Shown here piece by piece: positions 1-11,289 of a DNA stretch of 64,000 bases; the stretch's first letter is position 1; each line of letters starts with the position of its first letter. The notes beneath the pieces were generated by a model, which ran no database searches, was not told where the DNA came from, and saw only the letters and a list, made by a program, of their open reading frames with translations. The stretch is from Hyphomicrobium_A sp963782555 (GTDB taxonomy: Bacteria; Pseudomonadota; Alphaproteobacteria; Rhizobiales; Hyphomicrobiaceae). Location of the stretch: the NCBI GenBank assembly GCA_963782555.1, contig CAWAKB010000005.1:744001-808000 (forward strand), written 5' to 3'. The translations under genes were made by a program, and so were the position numbers.

Positions 1-215
1 CACACGCCTTCGAGATCGAGCTCGAGGATCGCCATCTGGAATTGATAGGAGACCTCGCCGTCCTCATCCTCGCGGAAGAGCACGGCGATGAACTCGTCGC
101 CGATGAAGACCTCGGCGGAATCGTCCTTCTTGGGGCGCGCACGCACCTCCAGGTTGGGCGTCTTGAAAACCCTGCGCAGATAGGCCTGCAGGCGGGCCGT
201 CTCGTCCTTGGTCAC
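1..215 (-). CDS. DUF3126 family protein (3' end beyond window)
   Basis: The frame opens at a GTG at 215 and stays open to the window edge, so the C-terminus is missing. It begins VTKDETARLQAYLRRVF and continues with EVRARPKKDD and EVFIGDEFIAVLFREDED, which I recognise as DUF3126, a small cytosolic alphaproteobacterial family of unknown role that usually follows cysE. A GGAGA lies about 10 bases before the GTG, and no better in-frame ATG is present. It sits 54 bases downstream of cysE on the same strand and is probably co-transcribed with it. Confidence 0.8.
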   Translation of the reverse strand, partial: MTKDETARLQAYLRRVFKTPNLEVRARPKKDDSAEVFIGDEFIAVLFREDEDGEVSYQFQMAILELDLEGV

Positions 216-269
216 TTTGGAATGTCTCCTTTGCGCGGCGTGAAGGGGGAGCTTTGCCGCTGTGAAGTT

Positions 270-1103
270 CTAGAGGCCGCCGAAATCGTCGACCCAGGTC
301 TGTTCCATCTCCAGCGCAGGCTCGGCGCAACCCGCCGAGCCGACGACCCTCGCGGGAACGCCCGCGACCGTCACGTGCGGAGGAACGTCGCGCAGGACGA
401 CGCTGCCGGCCGCGATGCGCGAGCCTTCGCCCACGGTAATGTTGCCGAGGATCTTGGCTCCAGCACCAACGAGGACATTCTCGCCGATCTTGGGATGGCG
501 ATTGCCGGTCTCCTTGCCGCTGCCGCCCAGTGTGACGGCATGCAGGAATGAGCAGTTGTTGCCGACGACGGCCGTCTCACCGACAACAAACCCGGTGGCG
601 TGATCGATCATGATCCCGTGCCCGAAGCGAGCGGCGGGATGAATGTCGACGGCAAAGGTCCGCGAAGCCTGGCTTTGCAGGAACAGAGCGAAGTCGCGCC
701 GTCCCTCGTGCCATAAGACGTGCGCGAAACGGTGCGCGACCAGCGCATGGAAACCCTTGAAGTAGAGAAGCGGCTCCAGATAGCGGTTGCAGGCCGGGTC
801 GCGGTCGAACACGGCGGCGAGGTCGGCGCGAAATGTGCTCCCGAGCACTTGGTGGGTCGTCAGCAGGGCGAGGAAGGTCTGATTGATTAGGACGGGATCG
901 ACGTCGGAATGGTCGAGGCGTTGGGCCAGCCGATGGCAGATCGCGTCCTCCAGCCGATCATGGCTCAGGATGGTCGCGTATATGAAGCTACCGAGCGCCG
1001 GCTCGGCAGCCATCGCCGCCTGAGCCTCCTTGCGGATCTCCGACCAGATCGGATCATAAGCGCTGACCTTGCTCGAAGCCGCCGAACGCGTTCTGGCTGC
1101 CAT
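270..1103 (-). CDS. cysE: Serine O-acetyltransferase
   Basis: Transfers acetyl from acetyl-CoA to L-serine to give O-acetylserine, the precursor of cysteine, in the cytosol. The 277-residue length fits CysE. The N-terminal half is the helical SATase domain (DPIWSEIRKEA, FIYATILSHDRLEDAI). The C-terminal half is a left-handed beta-helix of hexapeptide repeats containing IMIDHATGFVVGE and FLHAVTLGGSG, with the catalytic Asp/His. The frame stays open far upstream, but the ATG at 1103 has GGAG seven bases before it and gives the normal family N-terminus. DUF3126 follows on the same strand. Enzyme activity was not tested; the family call is very secure. Confidence 0.96.
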   Translation of the reverse strand: MAARTRSAASSKVSAYDPIWSEIRKEAQAAMAAEPALGSFIYATILSHDRLEDAICHRLAQRLDHSDVDPVLINQTFLALLTTHQVLGSTFRADLAAVFDRDPACNRYLEPLLYFKGFHALVAHRFAHVLWHEGRRDFALFLQSQASRTFAVDIHPAARFGHGIMIDHATGFVVGETAVVGNNCSFLHAVTLGGSGKETGNRHPKIGENVLVGAGAKILGNITVGEGSRIAAGSVVLRDVPPHVTVAGVPARVVGSAGCAEPALEMEQTWVDDFGGL

Positions 1104-1319
1104 GTGAGCGCTCCTCAAGCCTTTCTGCCTACTGCGGGTTGCAGAGGTCTTCGCCTCGCCGGCCCGACCGGGGTACAAATATGATGCGTCCGCGTCAACG
1201 CCTACTGACGGCGTTTTTCCTAACGTTGTCGTAAAGCGCAGGATCCGGCCAATGTGCCCGATTGCAGGATGGGCCCGTTGGCGCTTTGTAAACCCGAAGG
1301 ATAGGCTCGAGGAGCACCC

Positions 1320-2120
1320 ATGCAGGATAGTCCAGCGGCTGCGGCTGCGCTCAGGCTCGAGCGCGACGGCGAGATCGCCTTTATCGTCGCCGACAACCCC
1401 TCGCGCATGAACGCGCTGACGGCCGCCATGTGGAAGGCGCTGCCCGAGCTTCTCGCTGAGGCCGGGCAGGATCAAGATATCTGCGTCATTGTGCTGAGGG
1501 GGGCAGGGACGCGCGCCTTCTCGGCAGGCGCTGACATCTCCGAGTTCGAGACGGCACGGGCCGGTGACGCGGCTGCAGTGTACGATGCGCTCAACGATGC
1601 CGCGTTCACGGCTTTGAGCCAATGCGCCAAGCCCACGATCGCAATGATCCACGGTTTCTGCCTCGGCGGCGGCCTGGGCCTCGCCTTGTGTACGGACCTC
1701 CGCCTCTCTGACGACAAAGCCGAGTTTGCCATTCCCGCCGCGAAGCTCGGCCTCGGCTACAACGCCCGTTGGGTGCGCCCGCTGCTGGCTACCCTGCCGC
1801 CGGCGCGCGCCAAGGAGATGCTGTTCACCGCGCGTCGCTTCAAAGTCGGCGAGGCCTCAGCCATGGGGCTTGTCAACGAGGTGATGCCGGAAGCCGAGCT
1901 CGAGGCGCGAACGCGCGCGCTCGCCTCCGAGATCGCCGCCAACGCCCCGCTCACGGTGCGTGCGGCCAAGCGCGTCATCGACGAGCTCGTCCGGCATCCG
2001 GAGACGCCCGACATGACCGCGCTCGACGCAGCCGTGGCTGCTTGCTTCGAGAGCGAGGATTATGCCGAGGGCCGCCGCGCATTCCTGGAAAAGCGCAAGC
2101 CCCAATTTCGGGGCCGCTGA
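1320..2120 (+). CDS. Enoyl-CoA hydratase/isomerase (crotonase) family protein
   Basis: A 266-residue crotonase-fold protein that should bind an acyl-CoA. Visible are the oxyanion-hole segment SAGADISEFE and the second oxyanion segment GFCLGGGLGLAL. The two glutamates that do hydration in classical enoyl-CoA hydratase are missing: the GGG-x-E position is Gly120 and the QPE position is Ala140 (IPAAKLGLGY). It is therefore unlikely to be a classical hydratase; another crotonase reaction such as isomerisation, decarboxylation or thioester hydrolysis is possible. The start has GAGGAG upstream. It stands alone, divergent from cysE, so context does not give the substrate. Confidence 0.85.
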   Translation: MQDSPAAAAALRLERDGEIAFIVADNPSRMNALTAAMWKALPELLAEAGQDQDICVIVLRGAGTRAFSAGADISEFETARAGDAAAVYDALNDAAFTALSQCAKPTIAMIHGFCLGGGLGLALCTDLRLSDDKAEFAIPAAKLGLGYNARWVRPLLATLPPARAKEMLFTARRFKVGEASAMGLVNEVMPEAELEARTRALASEIAANAPLTVRAAKRVIDELVRHPETPDMTALDAAVAACFESEDYAEGRRAFLEKRKPQFRGR

Positions 2121-2187
2121 GGACGTCTCTACTTTACGGCAAGCACGCCCCGCGATATCGGGATCGAAGACCGTGGGAGGGAAGCCA

Positions 2188-3222
2188 ATGTCTGTGCGTT
2201 CGGCGGAGCGGTGCGCGGCAATCCTGCTGATGGCGGCAGGGCTCGGCGGAGCCTTGAGCGCGTCGGCTTTCGGTGAGGCAAAGCCCCTCGTCCAGTCCTG
2301 CTGGCCCCCGTCGGCTTTGGCGGCAAAGCCCGGAGAGAACGTGGCGAGGAAGGGCGACCATCACTTCGATGCGCCGGCTCCCTGGGCGCCACTCGCGGCG
2401 TTTCCGGCGCTTCCGGTCGACGCCGAAGGCGTGATCCGCCGCGTCACCGTCACAGGCGGCCGCAAGCTTGTCGCCCTCACCTTCGACCTGTGCGAGCAGC
2501 CGGGCGAGGTGGCGGGATACGACGGCGCCATCGTCGACTATCTGCGCCAGCAGCACGTCAAGGCCACCTTCTTCGCCGGCGGCAAATGGCTGCGCTCGCA
2601 CGAGGAGCGCGCGCGGCAACTGATGTCTGACCCCCTCTTCGAGATCGGCAACCACTCCGAGGCGCATCGCAACCTACGAGGGCTGACAGGCGCCCGCCTG
2701 GTGCAGGAGATCGTCGGGCCACAGCGCGCCTACGAGGCGATCCGCGCGCGCTTGGCGCAGTTGCAATGCGTCAAGGCCGACCCCGACGCCATGAGCCGCG
2801 TCGCGCCGCGGATCTCATTCTTCCGCTTCCCTTATGGAGCCTGCAATGCGCTCTCGCTGCATGCGGTGCACGATCAAGGCCTGCGCGCCGTGCAGTGGGA
2901 TTTCGCCACCGGCGATCCATGGCCCGGACAGTCGGCAAAAGCCATCGTGCACGTGCTGCTCAGTCGCGCGCGATCCGGCTCGATCATTCTTGCCCATGCC
3001 AACGGACGCGGTTGGCACACGGCGGCCGCGTTGCCGCTCGCCATCCCGAAGCTGCGACAGATGGGCTTCGAGTTCGTGACCGTGTCGGAGCTGCTCGCCG
3101 CCGGCACGCCGGTGATGGCGCAGCGCTGCTATGACAGCCGGCCGGGCGATACGGACCGCTACGACAAGTTGGCGGCCCACCATCCCCTGGCCGAGCGCCA
3201 CCACACCGCGCCTTCAAAATGA
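2188..3222 (+). CDS. Exported polysaccharide deacetylase (NodB homology)
   Basis: A 344-residue protein of the carbohydrate esterase 4 fold, likely to remove acetyl groups from a surface or cell-wall polysaccharide in the periplasm. The N-terminus carries a hydrophobic signal segment (AAILLMAAGLGGALSASAFG). The NodB domain starts near residue 90 with the metal/catalytic motif TFDLCEQ, then KATFFAGG, the metal-binding pair NHSEAH, and RFPYGACN. The ATG at 2188 follows GGGAGGGAAGCCA and places the signal peptide at the N-terminus; starts further upstream do not. Its stop overlaps the next start (ATGA), so it is translationally coupled to the GNAT gene. The substrate is unknown. Confidence 0.87.
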   Translation: MSVRSAERCAAILLMAAGLGGALSASAFGEAKPLVQSCWPPSALAAKPGENVARKGDHHFDAPAPWAPLAAFPALPVDAEGVIRRVTVTGGRKLVALTFDLCEQPGEVAGYDGAIVDYLRQQHVKATFFAGGKWLRSHEERARQLMSDPLFEIGNHSEAHRNLRGLTGARLVQEIVGPQRAYEAIRARLAQLQCVKADPDAMSRVAPRISFFRFPYGACNALSLHAVHDQGLRAVQWDFATGDPWPGQSAKAIVHVLLSRARSGSIILAHANGRGWHTAAALPLAIPKLRQMGFEFVTVSELLAAGTPVMAQRCYDSRPGDTDRYDKLAAHHPLAERHHTAPSK

Positions 3223-3737
3223 GCGGGCCCGCCGCCTTCAGCGCCGAGCACTATACGCTGGAGGTCGCCGAGGAGCCGACTGGTGCCCTCGTCCTCACGG
3301 CGTTGCCGGAGGGCGAGGCGGCGCAGCTTGGCGCGGCTTTCGCCGCCATCGACCCCTGGGCGAGCTACGGCTATCCGGCGGCAGCGCTCGCGACTTACTT
3401 TGGAAAACGGGAGCCCACCGCGCCGCGGTTTCTGCTGACATTTCGCAACGAGGTTGCTGGTGCAATGGGGATGCGCTGTGACTGGATGCGCGGTCCTTAC
3501 ATCCAGTTTCTTGGGATTCTGCCGCCCTTTCAGAGGCGGGGCCTCGGGTGCACCCTTCTTGCCTGGATCGAGAGTGAAGCCCGCGCCGCGCAAGAGCGTA
3601 ATCTCTGGGTTGCGGCTTCCGAGATCAATGCCGATGCGATGCGCTTCTACGAGCGCCATGGCTTTGCGCAAGCAGCGCGGCTTCCCGACCTCGTCTACGA
3701 TGGGCGCACCGAGATCCTGCTGCGCAAGCGCCTCTAG
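3219..3737 (+). CDS. GNAT family N-acetyltransferase
   Basis: A 172-residue GNAT protein that should use acetyl-CoA to acetylate an amine. The acetyl-CoA loop is visible as PPFQRRGLGC, followed by the helix LLAWIESEARA and the family C-terminal motif NADAMRFYERHGF. The start codon overlaps the stop of the polysaccharide deacetylase (ATGA), which indicates coupled translation and a shared process, but the substrate cannot be read from sequence. Confidence 0.87.
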   Translation: MSGPAAFSAEHYTLEVAEEPTGALVLTALPEGEAAQLGAAFAAIDPWASYGYPAAALATYFGKREPTAPRFLLTFRNEVAGAMGMRCDWMRGPYIQFLGILPPFQRRGLGCTLLAWIESEARAAQERNLWVAASEINADAMRFYERHGFAQAARLPDLVYDGRTEILLRKRL

Positions 3738-4114
3738 CACCGAGCCTCGGACGCCGGAAAATTTTGGAAGATGTAATCCTTCAACAGCTTTGTCTCGCGT
3801 CGCAACACGCGCCGCTTGCGTGTGGACTTCGTGACCGACGTCCTGAATAGAATTGCAACTGATGCTTTTCTGTCCACTCTGCCCAGCTGCGCAGCAAGAA
3901 GATTAACAATCTCATCACACTCCTGTGGCGCAAGAGCCGACGCTGCCGAACCTTTGATCGCATTCGACTAGAAAGCCATCAGCCTTCCGCAATGCAAAAT
4001 ATTTTTTGCTTGGCAAGTGGACTGCAGGCCTCATAGCTTCTTGGGACTGGCACGGCCCCCTTACCGTGCTGCAGCGAGTCGCCACCGTCAAAGGCGACCA
4101 ACAAGGAGGCACCG
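3738..4114. other. Intergenic stretch without a recognisable gene
   Basis: About 377 bases, more AT-rich than its flanks, including AAAATATTTTTT near 4003. I see no frame with both a ribosome binding site and a plausible protein, and no RNA family I recognise. It probably carries the promoter of the small peptide gene that follows. Confidence 0.5.
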
Positions 4115-4198
4115 ATGGAACTTGCGATGCGACTTAACGTGCTTGCAGCGCTTCTGTCATTCGGCTTCATCGCTGCAATCGTGTTTGGCATGGTCTGA
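4115..4198 (+). CDS. Small single-span membrane peptide, 27 residues
   Basis: Encodes MELAMRLNVLAAL followed by LSFGFIAAIVFGMV: a short amphipathic start and one hydrophobic segment long enough to span the inner membrane. An ideal ribosome binding site (AAGGAGGCACCG) sits directly before the ATG, which is the main reason to accept so short a gene. I believe very similar short peptides occur in other Rhizobiales, but that is from memory. Function unknown. Confidence 0.6.
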   Translation: MELAMRLNVLAALLSFGFIAAIVFGMV

Positions 4199-4290
4199 GG
4201 TGCGCGACTAGAAGACCAGCCACGAGTTCGAGGTTGTGTATCGTCCCAAGCTTCCCCCCAAGCCGCGGGACGTGAGAATGAACAAACGAA

Positions 4291-4323
4291 GGCGCGGAGC
4301 CAGCTCCGCGCCTTCTGTCATTC
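4291..4323. terminator. Bidirectional hairpin terminator
   Basis: A perfect 10-base inverted repeat (GGCGCGGAGC, CA, GCTCCGCGCC at 4291-4312). It is followed by TTCTGTCATT on the plus strand; on the minus strand it is followed by TTCGTTTGTTC. It lies between the small peptide gene (+) and the membrane protein at 4342-4680 (-), so it can end both. Confidence 0.75.
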
Positions 4324-4341
4324 CGAAGCGCCTGCGCAAGC

Positions 4342-4680
4342 CTACCGCTTGATAAGGTACCCGATGATTGCTCCGGCGAGCACCAGCGCGCGCGGCGACA
4401 CGCGATGGATCTGCGGCAAAAATTGCGGGCCCCAAGTAGCGACCGCGGCGGCAATGAGCGCGAAGATGAGCGCCGACGTCAGCGTCACGCTTCCGGGCTG
4501 CCCCACGTCGCGCAGCACCTGCGCCGCGAGGATGCCGACGAGAAACACGATGATGGCGCAGATGATGGCGAAGAGAAAAAGCGAGAACGCGCCCGGCACG
4601 GGCACATAGCCCGCAATGATCGGCGCGGCGAACCAGGCGATGATCGCCTGCAGAAGGATAAGGATTAGACGTCCCAGCAT
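4342..4680 (-). CDS. Conserved hypothetical membrane protein, 112 residues
   Basis: Three to four hydrophobic segments (LILILLQAIIAWFAAPIIAGY, then FSLFLFAIICAIIVFLVGILAA, SALIFALIAAAVATWG and ALVLAGAIIGYLI) fill almost the whole protein, so it is an inner-membrane protein with short loops. No enzymatic motif is visible and I do not recognise the family. The ATG at 4680 follows a G-rich stretch. It lies just downstream of metH on the same strand but may be a separate unit. Confidence 0.65.
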   Translation of the reverse strand: MLGRLILILLQAIIAWFAAPIIAGYVPVPGAFSLFLFAIICAIIVFLVGILAAQVLRDVGQPGSVTLTSALIFALIAAAVATWGPQFLPQIHRVSPRALVLAGAIIGYLIKR

Positions 4681-4787
4681 TGGTCGTACCCCCCAAGAAC
4701 GTTTCTGCCGAACCTGGCGGAACGGCGCGGCGCCACGCTAACACGTGCGCGCGGGAGAGGCGACTTGACCGATCCGCTCAGCGCGCG

Positions 4788-7481
<2,694 letters not shown>

Positions 7482-7626
7482 GTGTTGCAGATGTCCTCTC
7501 TGCTTGCCGCAGCGTCGTTGCCGGTCAGCGTTTCTTGGGGGCGCCTGGTGCAAGGCGTCAGCCCGTGCAGGCGGTCACACGGAATCCCGCCGACGGAGCC
7601 CGGCACCCGGAAGCGCTCCTTTGAGA

Positions 7627-8145
7627 TCAGAGGGCGGTCGGACCGGGAAGCAACATCATCACGTGCGGGTGCACGAGAAGCCAATAGAGCGTCGTCAGGA
7701 TGAAGGTCATGATCACGAGAATGACCGGGTCCTTGTAGGTCCGTGTCGGCGCCAGCACCGTGACCTTCGCGTCCTGCTCCCTCATGTGGAACTTGACGCC
7801 CGGCATGCGGCTCGACATCGCGTCCCTGATGACGTGCGAGAAGATCGGGACGAAGAGCCGCCACGCCGAGCGTGTCAGCAGACCGGCCGGCCAGCGGATG
7901 TTGGGATCGACGATCCACAGCTCGGTCGAGATCTTCACCCGGTCCGGCAAGAGCAGCGTCCGCACGAAAACCGAATAGGTTTCTGGGAAGTAGGAGCGCG
8001 CCCGCTGGCGCACCGTCTCGCTCATCTCGGTGTCGATCTCGGCCAGCTCCTTGAAGAGCTGGTCGCGGATCTCGTCGGACACAAGGCTGAGCTCCGGATC
8101 TACCGGGCTCATGGTGGCCGGCAGATCTATTTTTATGACACGCAT
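7627..8145 (-). CDS. Hypothetical protein with a C-terminal membrane anchor
   Basis: A 172-residue protein of unknown function placed between the two halves of methionine synthase on the same strand. The first 125 residues are soluble and charged (SDEIRDQLFKELAEIDTEM, RARSYFPETYSVF). One hydrophobic segment near the C-terminus (VILVIMTFILTTLYWLLVH) suggests a tail anchor in the inner membrane. The ATG at 8145 follows GGGGAACGTCACT. It is 68 bases after the upstream metH module and 145 bases before the downstream one, so it is probably in the same transcript. No motif I can assign. Confidence 0.65.
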   Translation of the reverse strand: MRVIKIDLPATMSPVDPELSLVSDEIRDQLFKELAEIDTEMSETVRQRARSYFPETYSVFVRTLLLPDRVKISTELWIVDPNIRWPAGLLTRSAWRLFVPIFSHVIRDAMSSRMPGVKFHMREQDAKVTVLAPTRTYKDPVILVIMTFILTTLYWLLVHPHVMMLLPGPTAL

Positions 8146-8213
8146 AGTGACGTTCCCCGGGCCGATAAGGTGGGGCCCCCCGCTCCCTCTCTAGCACAAA
8201 GGTTCGGCCTAGC

Positions 8214-9275
8214 TCAGCCATGAACGAAGGGCTCCAGGCCCGAAAGGCGCATCCGTGGCGCAAGTGTGGGAATTTTGCGCGGGGCATAGTGGGCCACGTG
8301 CTCGGCGATATGACGCACGTGGTCGGGCGTCGAGCCGCAGCAGCCACCGACGATATTAACGATGCCGTCCTTAGCCCAAGGCTCCATCTGGCAGGCCATG
8401 TCGTCGGGCGTCTCGTCGTACTCGCCCATGGGGTTGGGCAGGCCCGCATTGGGATAGGCGGAGATGCGTGTATCGGCCACAGCGGAGAGCTCGGCGAGAT
8501 ACGGCCGCATCAGCTCCGCACCGAGCGCACAGTTGAGCCCGATCGAGAACGGCTTCAGATGGCGCATGGAGTACCAGAAGGCTTCCGGCGTCTGGCCCGA
8601 GAGGGTGCGGCCGGAGCGGTCAGTGATGGTGCCCGATATCATGATGGGCAGCTCGACCCCCTTCTCGTCGAAGACCTCCAGTGTGGCAACGCCGGCGGCC
8701 TTGGCATTGAGGGTATCGAAGATGGTTTCGATGATGATGATGTCGGCGCCGCCGTCTATGAGACCACGGATCTGCTCCTTGTAGGCCTCGCGCAGAGTGT
8801 CGAAGTCGACGTTGCGAAAGCCCGGGTTGTTGACGTCGGGCGAGATCGAGGCCGTGCGGTTCGTGGGTCCGACGGCACCGGCGACGAAGCGAGGCTTCTC
8901 CGGTGTCTTTTTGCTCCACTTGTCGGCTGCCGCGCGGGCAACCTTCGCGGCGGCCACGTTGATCTCATAGGCGAGATCCTGCATCCCGTAATCGGCAAGC
9001 GAGATCGCTTGCGCGTTGAACGTATTGGTCTCGAGGATGTCGGCGCCGGCTTCCAGATAGGCCTCGTGAATTTCGGCGATGATCTGCGGCTGCGTCAGCA
9101 CCAAGAGATCGTTGTTGCCCTTGACGTCGCGCGGCCAATCCTTGAAGCGCTCGCCGCGATAGCCAGCCTCATCCAGTTTGTGACGCTGGATCATCGTTCC
9201 CATCGCGCCGTCGATGATGAGGATGCGTTTGCTTGCGGCCGCCTCGAGCGCGGCATAGCTCGCTTTTCTTTTCAT
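8214..9275 (-). CDS. metH: Methionine synthase, homocysteine-binding module (split MetH)
   Basis: The zinc-dependent homocysteine methyltransferase barrel that accepts methyl from methylcobalamin to make methionine. It is 353 residues, the length of the N-terminal module of E. coli MetH. The start is typical (RILIIDGAMGTMIQ), GADILETNTFNA follows, and the three zinc-binding cysteines are present as Cys249 (GLNCALG) and Cys312-Cys313 (VGGCCGSTPDH). The ATG at 9275 has GAGGAGG nine bases before it. The remaining MetH modules are at 4788-7481, separated by an unrelated gene, so the two polypeptides must work together. A stand-alone betaine- or S-methylmethionine-type homocysteine methyltransferase is less likely, given the fit to MetH and the partner module nearby. 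Confidence 0.92.
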   Translation of the reverse strand: MKRKASYAALEAAASKRILIIDGAMGTMIQRHKLDEAGYRGERFKDWPRDVKGNNDLLVLTQPQIIAEIHEAYLEAGADILETNTFNAQAISLADYGMQDLAYEINVAAAKVARAAADKWSKKTPEKPRFVAGAVGPTNRTASISPDVNNPGFRNVDFDTLREAYKEQIRGLIDGGADIIIIETIFDTLNAKAAGVATLEVFDEKGVELPIMISGTITDRSGRTLSGQTPEAFWYSMRHLKPFSIGLNCALGAELMRPYLAELSAVADTRISAYPNAGLPNPMGEYDETPDDMACQMEPWAKDGIVNIVGGCCGSTPDHVRHIAEHVAHYAPRKIPTLAPRMRLSGLEPFVHG

Positions 9276-9330
9276 GGTCGTTGGCCTCCTCGGCCGGTGC
9301 CGTGCGCAAGTGCGCATTGCCTGATGCGGC

Positions 9331-10245
9331 TCATGCCGCACTCGCCTTCGCCCGCGCACGGGGTCTGAGCCCCAGCAAATGGCAGATGGCGTAGACGAGA
9401 TCCGCGCGGTTGAGCGTGTAGAAATGCAATTTCTTCACGCCCTCATCGACGAGGTCCATCACCTGCTCCGTCGCCACTGCCGCGGCAACGAGATGGCTGG
9501 TCGCGGGATCGTTCTCAAGACCGTCAAAGCGCCGTGCAAGCCACGACGGCATGCTGGCGCCGGCGCGCGCGGCAAAGCCGGCGACTTGCTTGAAGTTGTG
9601 GATCGGCACGATGCCGGGCGTAATCGGCACCCAGATTCCGGCCGCCCGCGCGCGCTCCAGAAAGCGCAGGTAGTAAGCGTTGTCGAAGCCGAACTGGGTG
9701 ATGATGCGGTCGGCACCGGCATCAACCTTGGCCTTGAGGTTGTCCATGTCGGCCGCAAGCGAAGGGCTCTCGGGATGCTTCTCGGGATAGCCCGCGACCG
9801 AGATTTCGAAGTTTGCAATCTTCTTGAGCCCAGCCACGAGGTCGGCGGCGTTGACGTAGCCGCCGGGATGCGGCTCGTACCTCGTCCCTGGTCCCCCGAG
9901 CGGGTCGCCCCGCAAGGCCACGATGTGGCGGACGCCGACGTCCCAATAGGCGCGCGCGACCAAGTCCACCTCCTCCTTCGTCGCGGCGACGCAGGTCAGG
10001 TGGGCGGCAGGCTTCAGGTCCGTCTCCCGCACGATGCGAGCGACGGTTGTGTGCGTGCGCTCGCGCGTCGACCCGCCGGCCCCATAGGTCACCGACACAA
10101 ACTCCGGCTGTAGCGGCGCCAGCCGCTCAATTGCGGTCCAAAGGGCAGCCTCCATCTTCTCCGTCTTGGGCGGGAAGAACTCGAAGGAGACGTCGATCTC
10201 GCCGGCCCCCAACAGGTGGCTCTTGCGCTCAGCAGTGTCCGCCAT
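9331..10245 (-). CDS. metF: 5,10-methylenetetrahydrofolate reductase
   Basis: Reduces methylenetetrahydrofolate to methyltetrahydrofolate, the methyl donor for MetH, using a flavin in the cytosol. The 304 residues show the MTHFR barrel: SFEFFPPKTEKM, FVSVTYGAGGSTRERT, HIVALRGDP and ITQFGFDNAYYLRF. The ATG at 10245 overlaps the stop of the upstream regulator (TGATG), so translation is coupled. Downstream come the two metH modules, matching substrate flow from MetF to MetH. Confidence 0.95.
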   Translation of the reverse strand: MADTAERKSHLLGAGEIDVSFEFFPPKTEKMEAALWTAIERLAPLQPEFVSVTYGAGGSTRERTHTTVARIVRETDLKPAAHLTCVAATKEEVDLVARAYWDVGVRHIVALRGDPLGGPGTRYEPHPGGYVNAADLVAGLKKIANFEISVAGYPEKHPESPSLAADMDNLKAKVDAGADRIITQFGFDNAYYLRFLERARAAGIWVPITPGIVPIHNFKQVAGFAARAGASMPSWLARRFDGLENDPATSHLVAAAVATEQVMDLVDEGVKKLHFYTLNRADLVYAICHLLGLRPRARAKASAA

Positions 10246-11264
10246 CAGGGGGCCTCCTCTAGGGCGCGCGTCGAAGCGGACGCCTCGCGCGGACGTGCAG
10301 CAGACGGCCGCTCCGCCAGCCAAAGCGTGACCGTCAGTTTCTCGGCGCCGCCCTTTTTCTTGGGCGCAAGGTCGCGCTGCTCGATGGGAGCGAGGCCAGC
10401 GGCCTTCATCCATTGCGCGACTTGAGCGGGTTCAAATCCCAATCTGTCATGGGCATACGTCTCACGCAGGAACTCCAGATCGTGGGGAGCGAAGTCAACG
10501 ACGAGGAGCCGCCCGCCCGGCGCCAGCACGCGTGCGGCCTCGCGGATGGCCAGCGCCGGATCGGTCAGAAAGTGCAGCACTTGGTGCATGACGACCGCAT
10601 CAGCGACGCCATCGGGAAGGCTCAGCGCATAGATGTCGCCGTGGCGCACCTGGGCATGCGCAAGATGCGCTTTCGACAGCTTGCTGCGGGCGTAGGCGAG
10701 CATCGCCTGGTTCAGGTCGAAGCCGAGCCCACGTGCATAACGGTCGGCGAAGAGCTCCAGGATGCGGCCGGTTCCGGTGCCAAGATCAACGAGCAGCTTG
10801 AAGGGGCCTGGGCCTAGCGCCTCCCCGATGGCCGCCTCGACCTCGCTCTCGGCGACGTGCAGGGAGCGAATGCGGTCCCAATCGGCGGCGTGGGCGCGAA
10901 AATAGCTTTGAGCCGCCTCTTCGCGCTCGCGTTTCAGCGCCTCGGCGCGCTCGCGGTCGCGGGCAACCGTCGGATCGGCCCCGTTGACGAGCGCCAGGAT
11001 ATCGAGAGCGAGCTGGCCGCCCTGGGTGCGGTCGGAAACGTGGAAATAGGCCCAGCTCCCCTCGCGGAAGCGCTCCACCAGCCCGGATTCGGCCAGGAGC
11101 TTCAGGTGGCGGCTGATGCGCGGCTGGCTTTGACCGAGGATCTGGGTGAGGTCCTTGACGCTCAGCTCGCCGCCGGCGAGCAGCAAGAGGATGCGCAGGC
11201 GCGTCGGCTCGGCCGCGGCCTTGAGGGCGGTCACGAGATCGTCGCTGGTCAGCGTTCCTGCCAT
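10245..11264 (-). CDS. ArsR-type regulator fused to a SAM-dependent methyltransferase
   Basis: A 339-residue fusion. Residues 1-95 are an ArsR winged helix (AAAEPTRLRILLLL; SVKDLTQILGQSQPRISRHLKLLAESGLV). From about 130 there is a class I methyltransferase with the SAM-binding glycine loop LLVDLGTGTGRI and later RVLAPGGRLLVVDF. The same fusion lies before metF in other Rhizobiales and resembles SahR/SamR-type regulators of the methionine cycle. It is inferred to sense SAM or S-adenosylhomocysteine and repress this operon. The ATG at 11264 has AGGAGG seven bases upstream. A near-perfect palindrome lies 28 bases before the start, consistent with autoregulation. Whether the methyltransferase domain is catalytic is unknown. 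Confidence 0.85.
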   Translation of the reverse strand: MAGTLTSDDLVTALKAAAEPTRLRILLLLAGGELSVKDLTQILGQSQPRISRHLKLLAESGLVERFREGSWAYFHVSDRTQGGQLALDILALVNGADPTVARDRERAEALKREREEAAQSYFRAHAADWDRIRSLHVAESEVEAAIGEALGPGPFKLLVDLGTGTGRILELFADRYARGLGFDLNQAMLAYARSKLSKAHLAHAQVRHGDIYALSLPDGVADAVVMHQVLHFLTDPALAIREAARVLAPGGRLLVVDFAPHDLEFLRETYAHDRLGFEPAQVAQWMKAAGLAPIEQRDLAPKKKGGAEKLTVTLWLAERPSAARPREASASTRALEEAP

Positions 11265-11289
11265 CTGGCGCCTCCTATCGCGACGCATG

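Noticed and set aside
1197..1218. Hairpin AACGCC/GGCGTT with a T run between cysE and the crotonase gene
   Set aside because: Only a six-base stem and no plus-strand gene upstream to terminate.
8220..9368. 382-codon open frame opposite the metH homocysteine module
   Set aside because: The sense protein has complete zinc-site residues; the antisense product is low-complexity.
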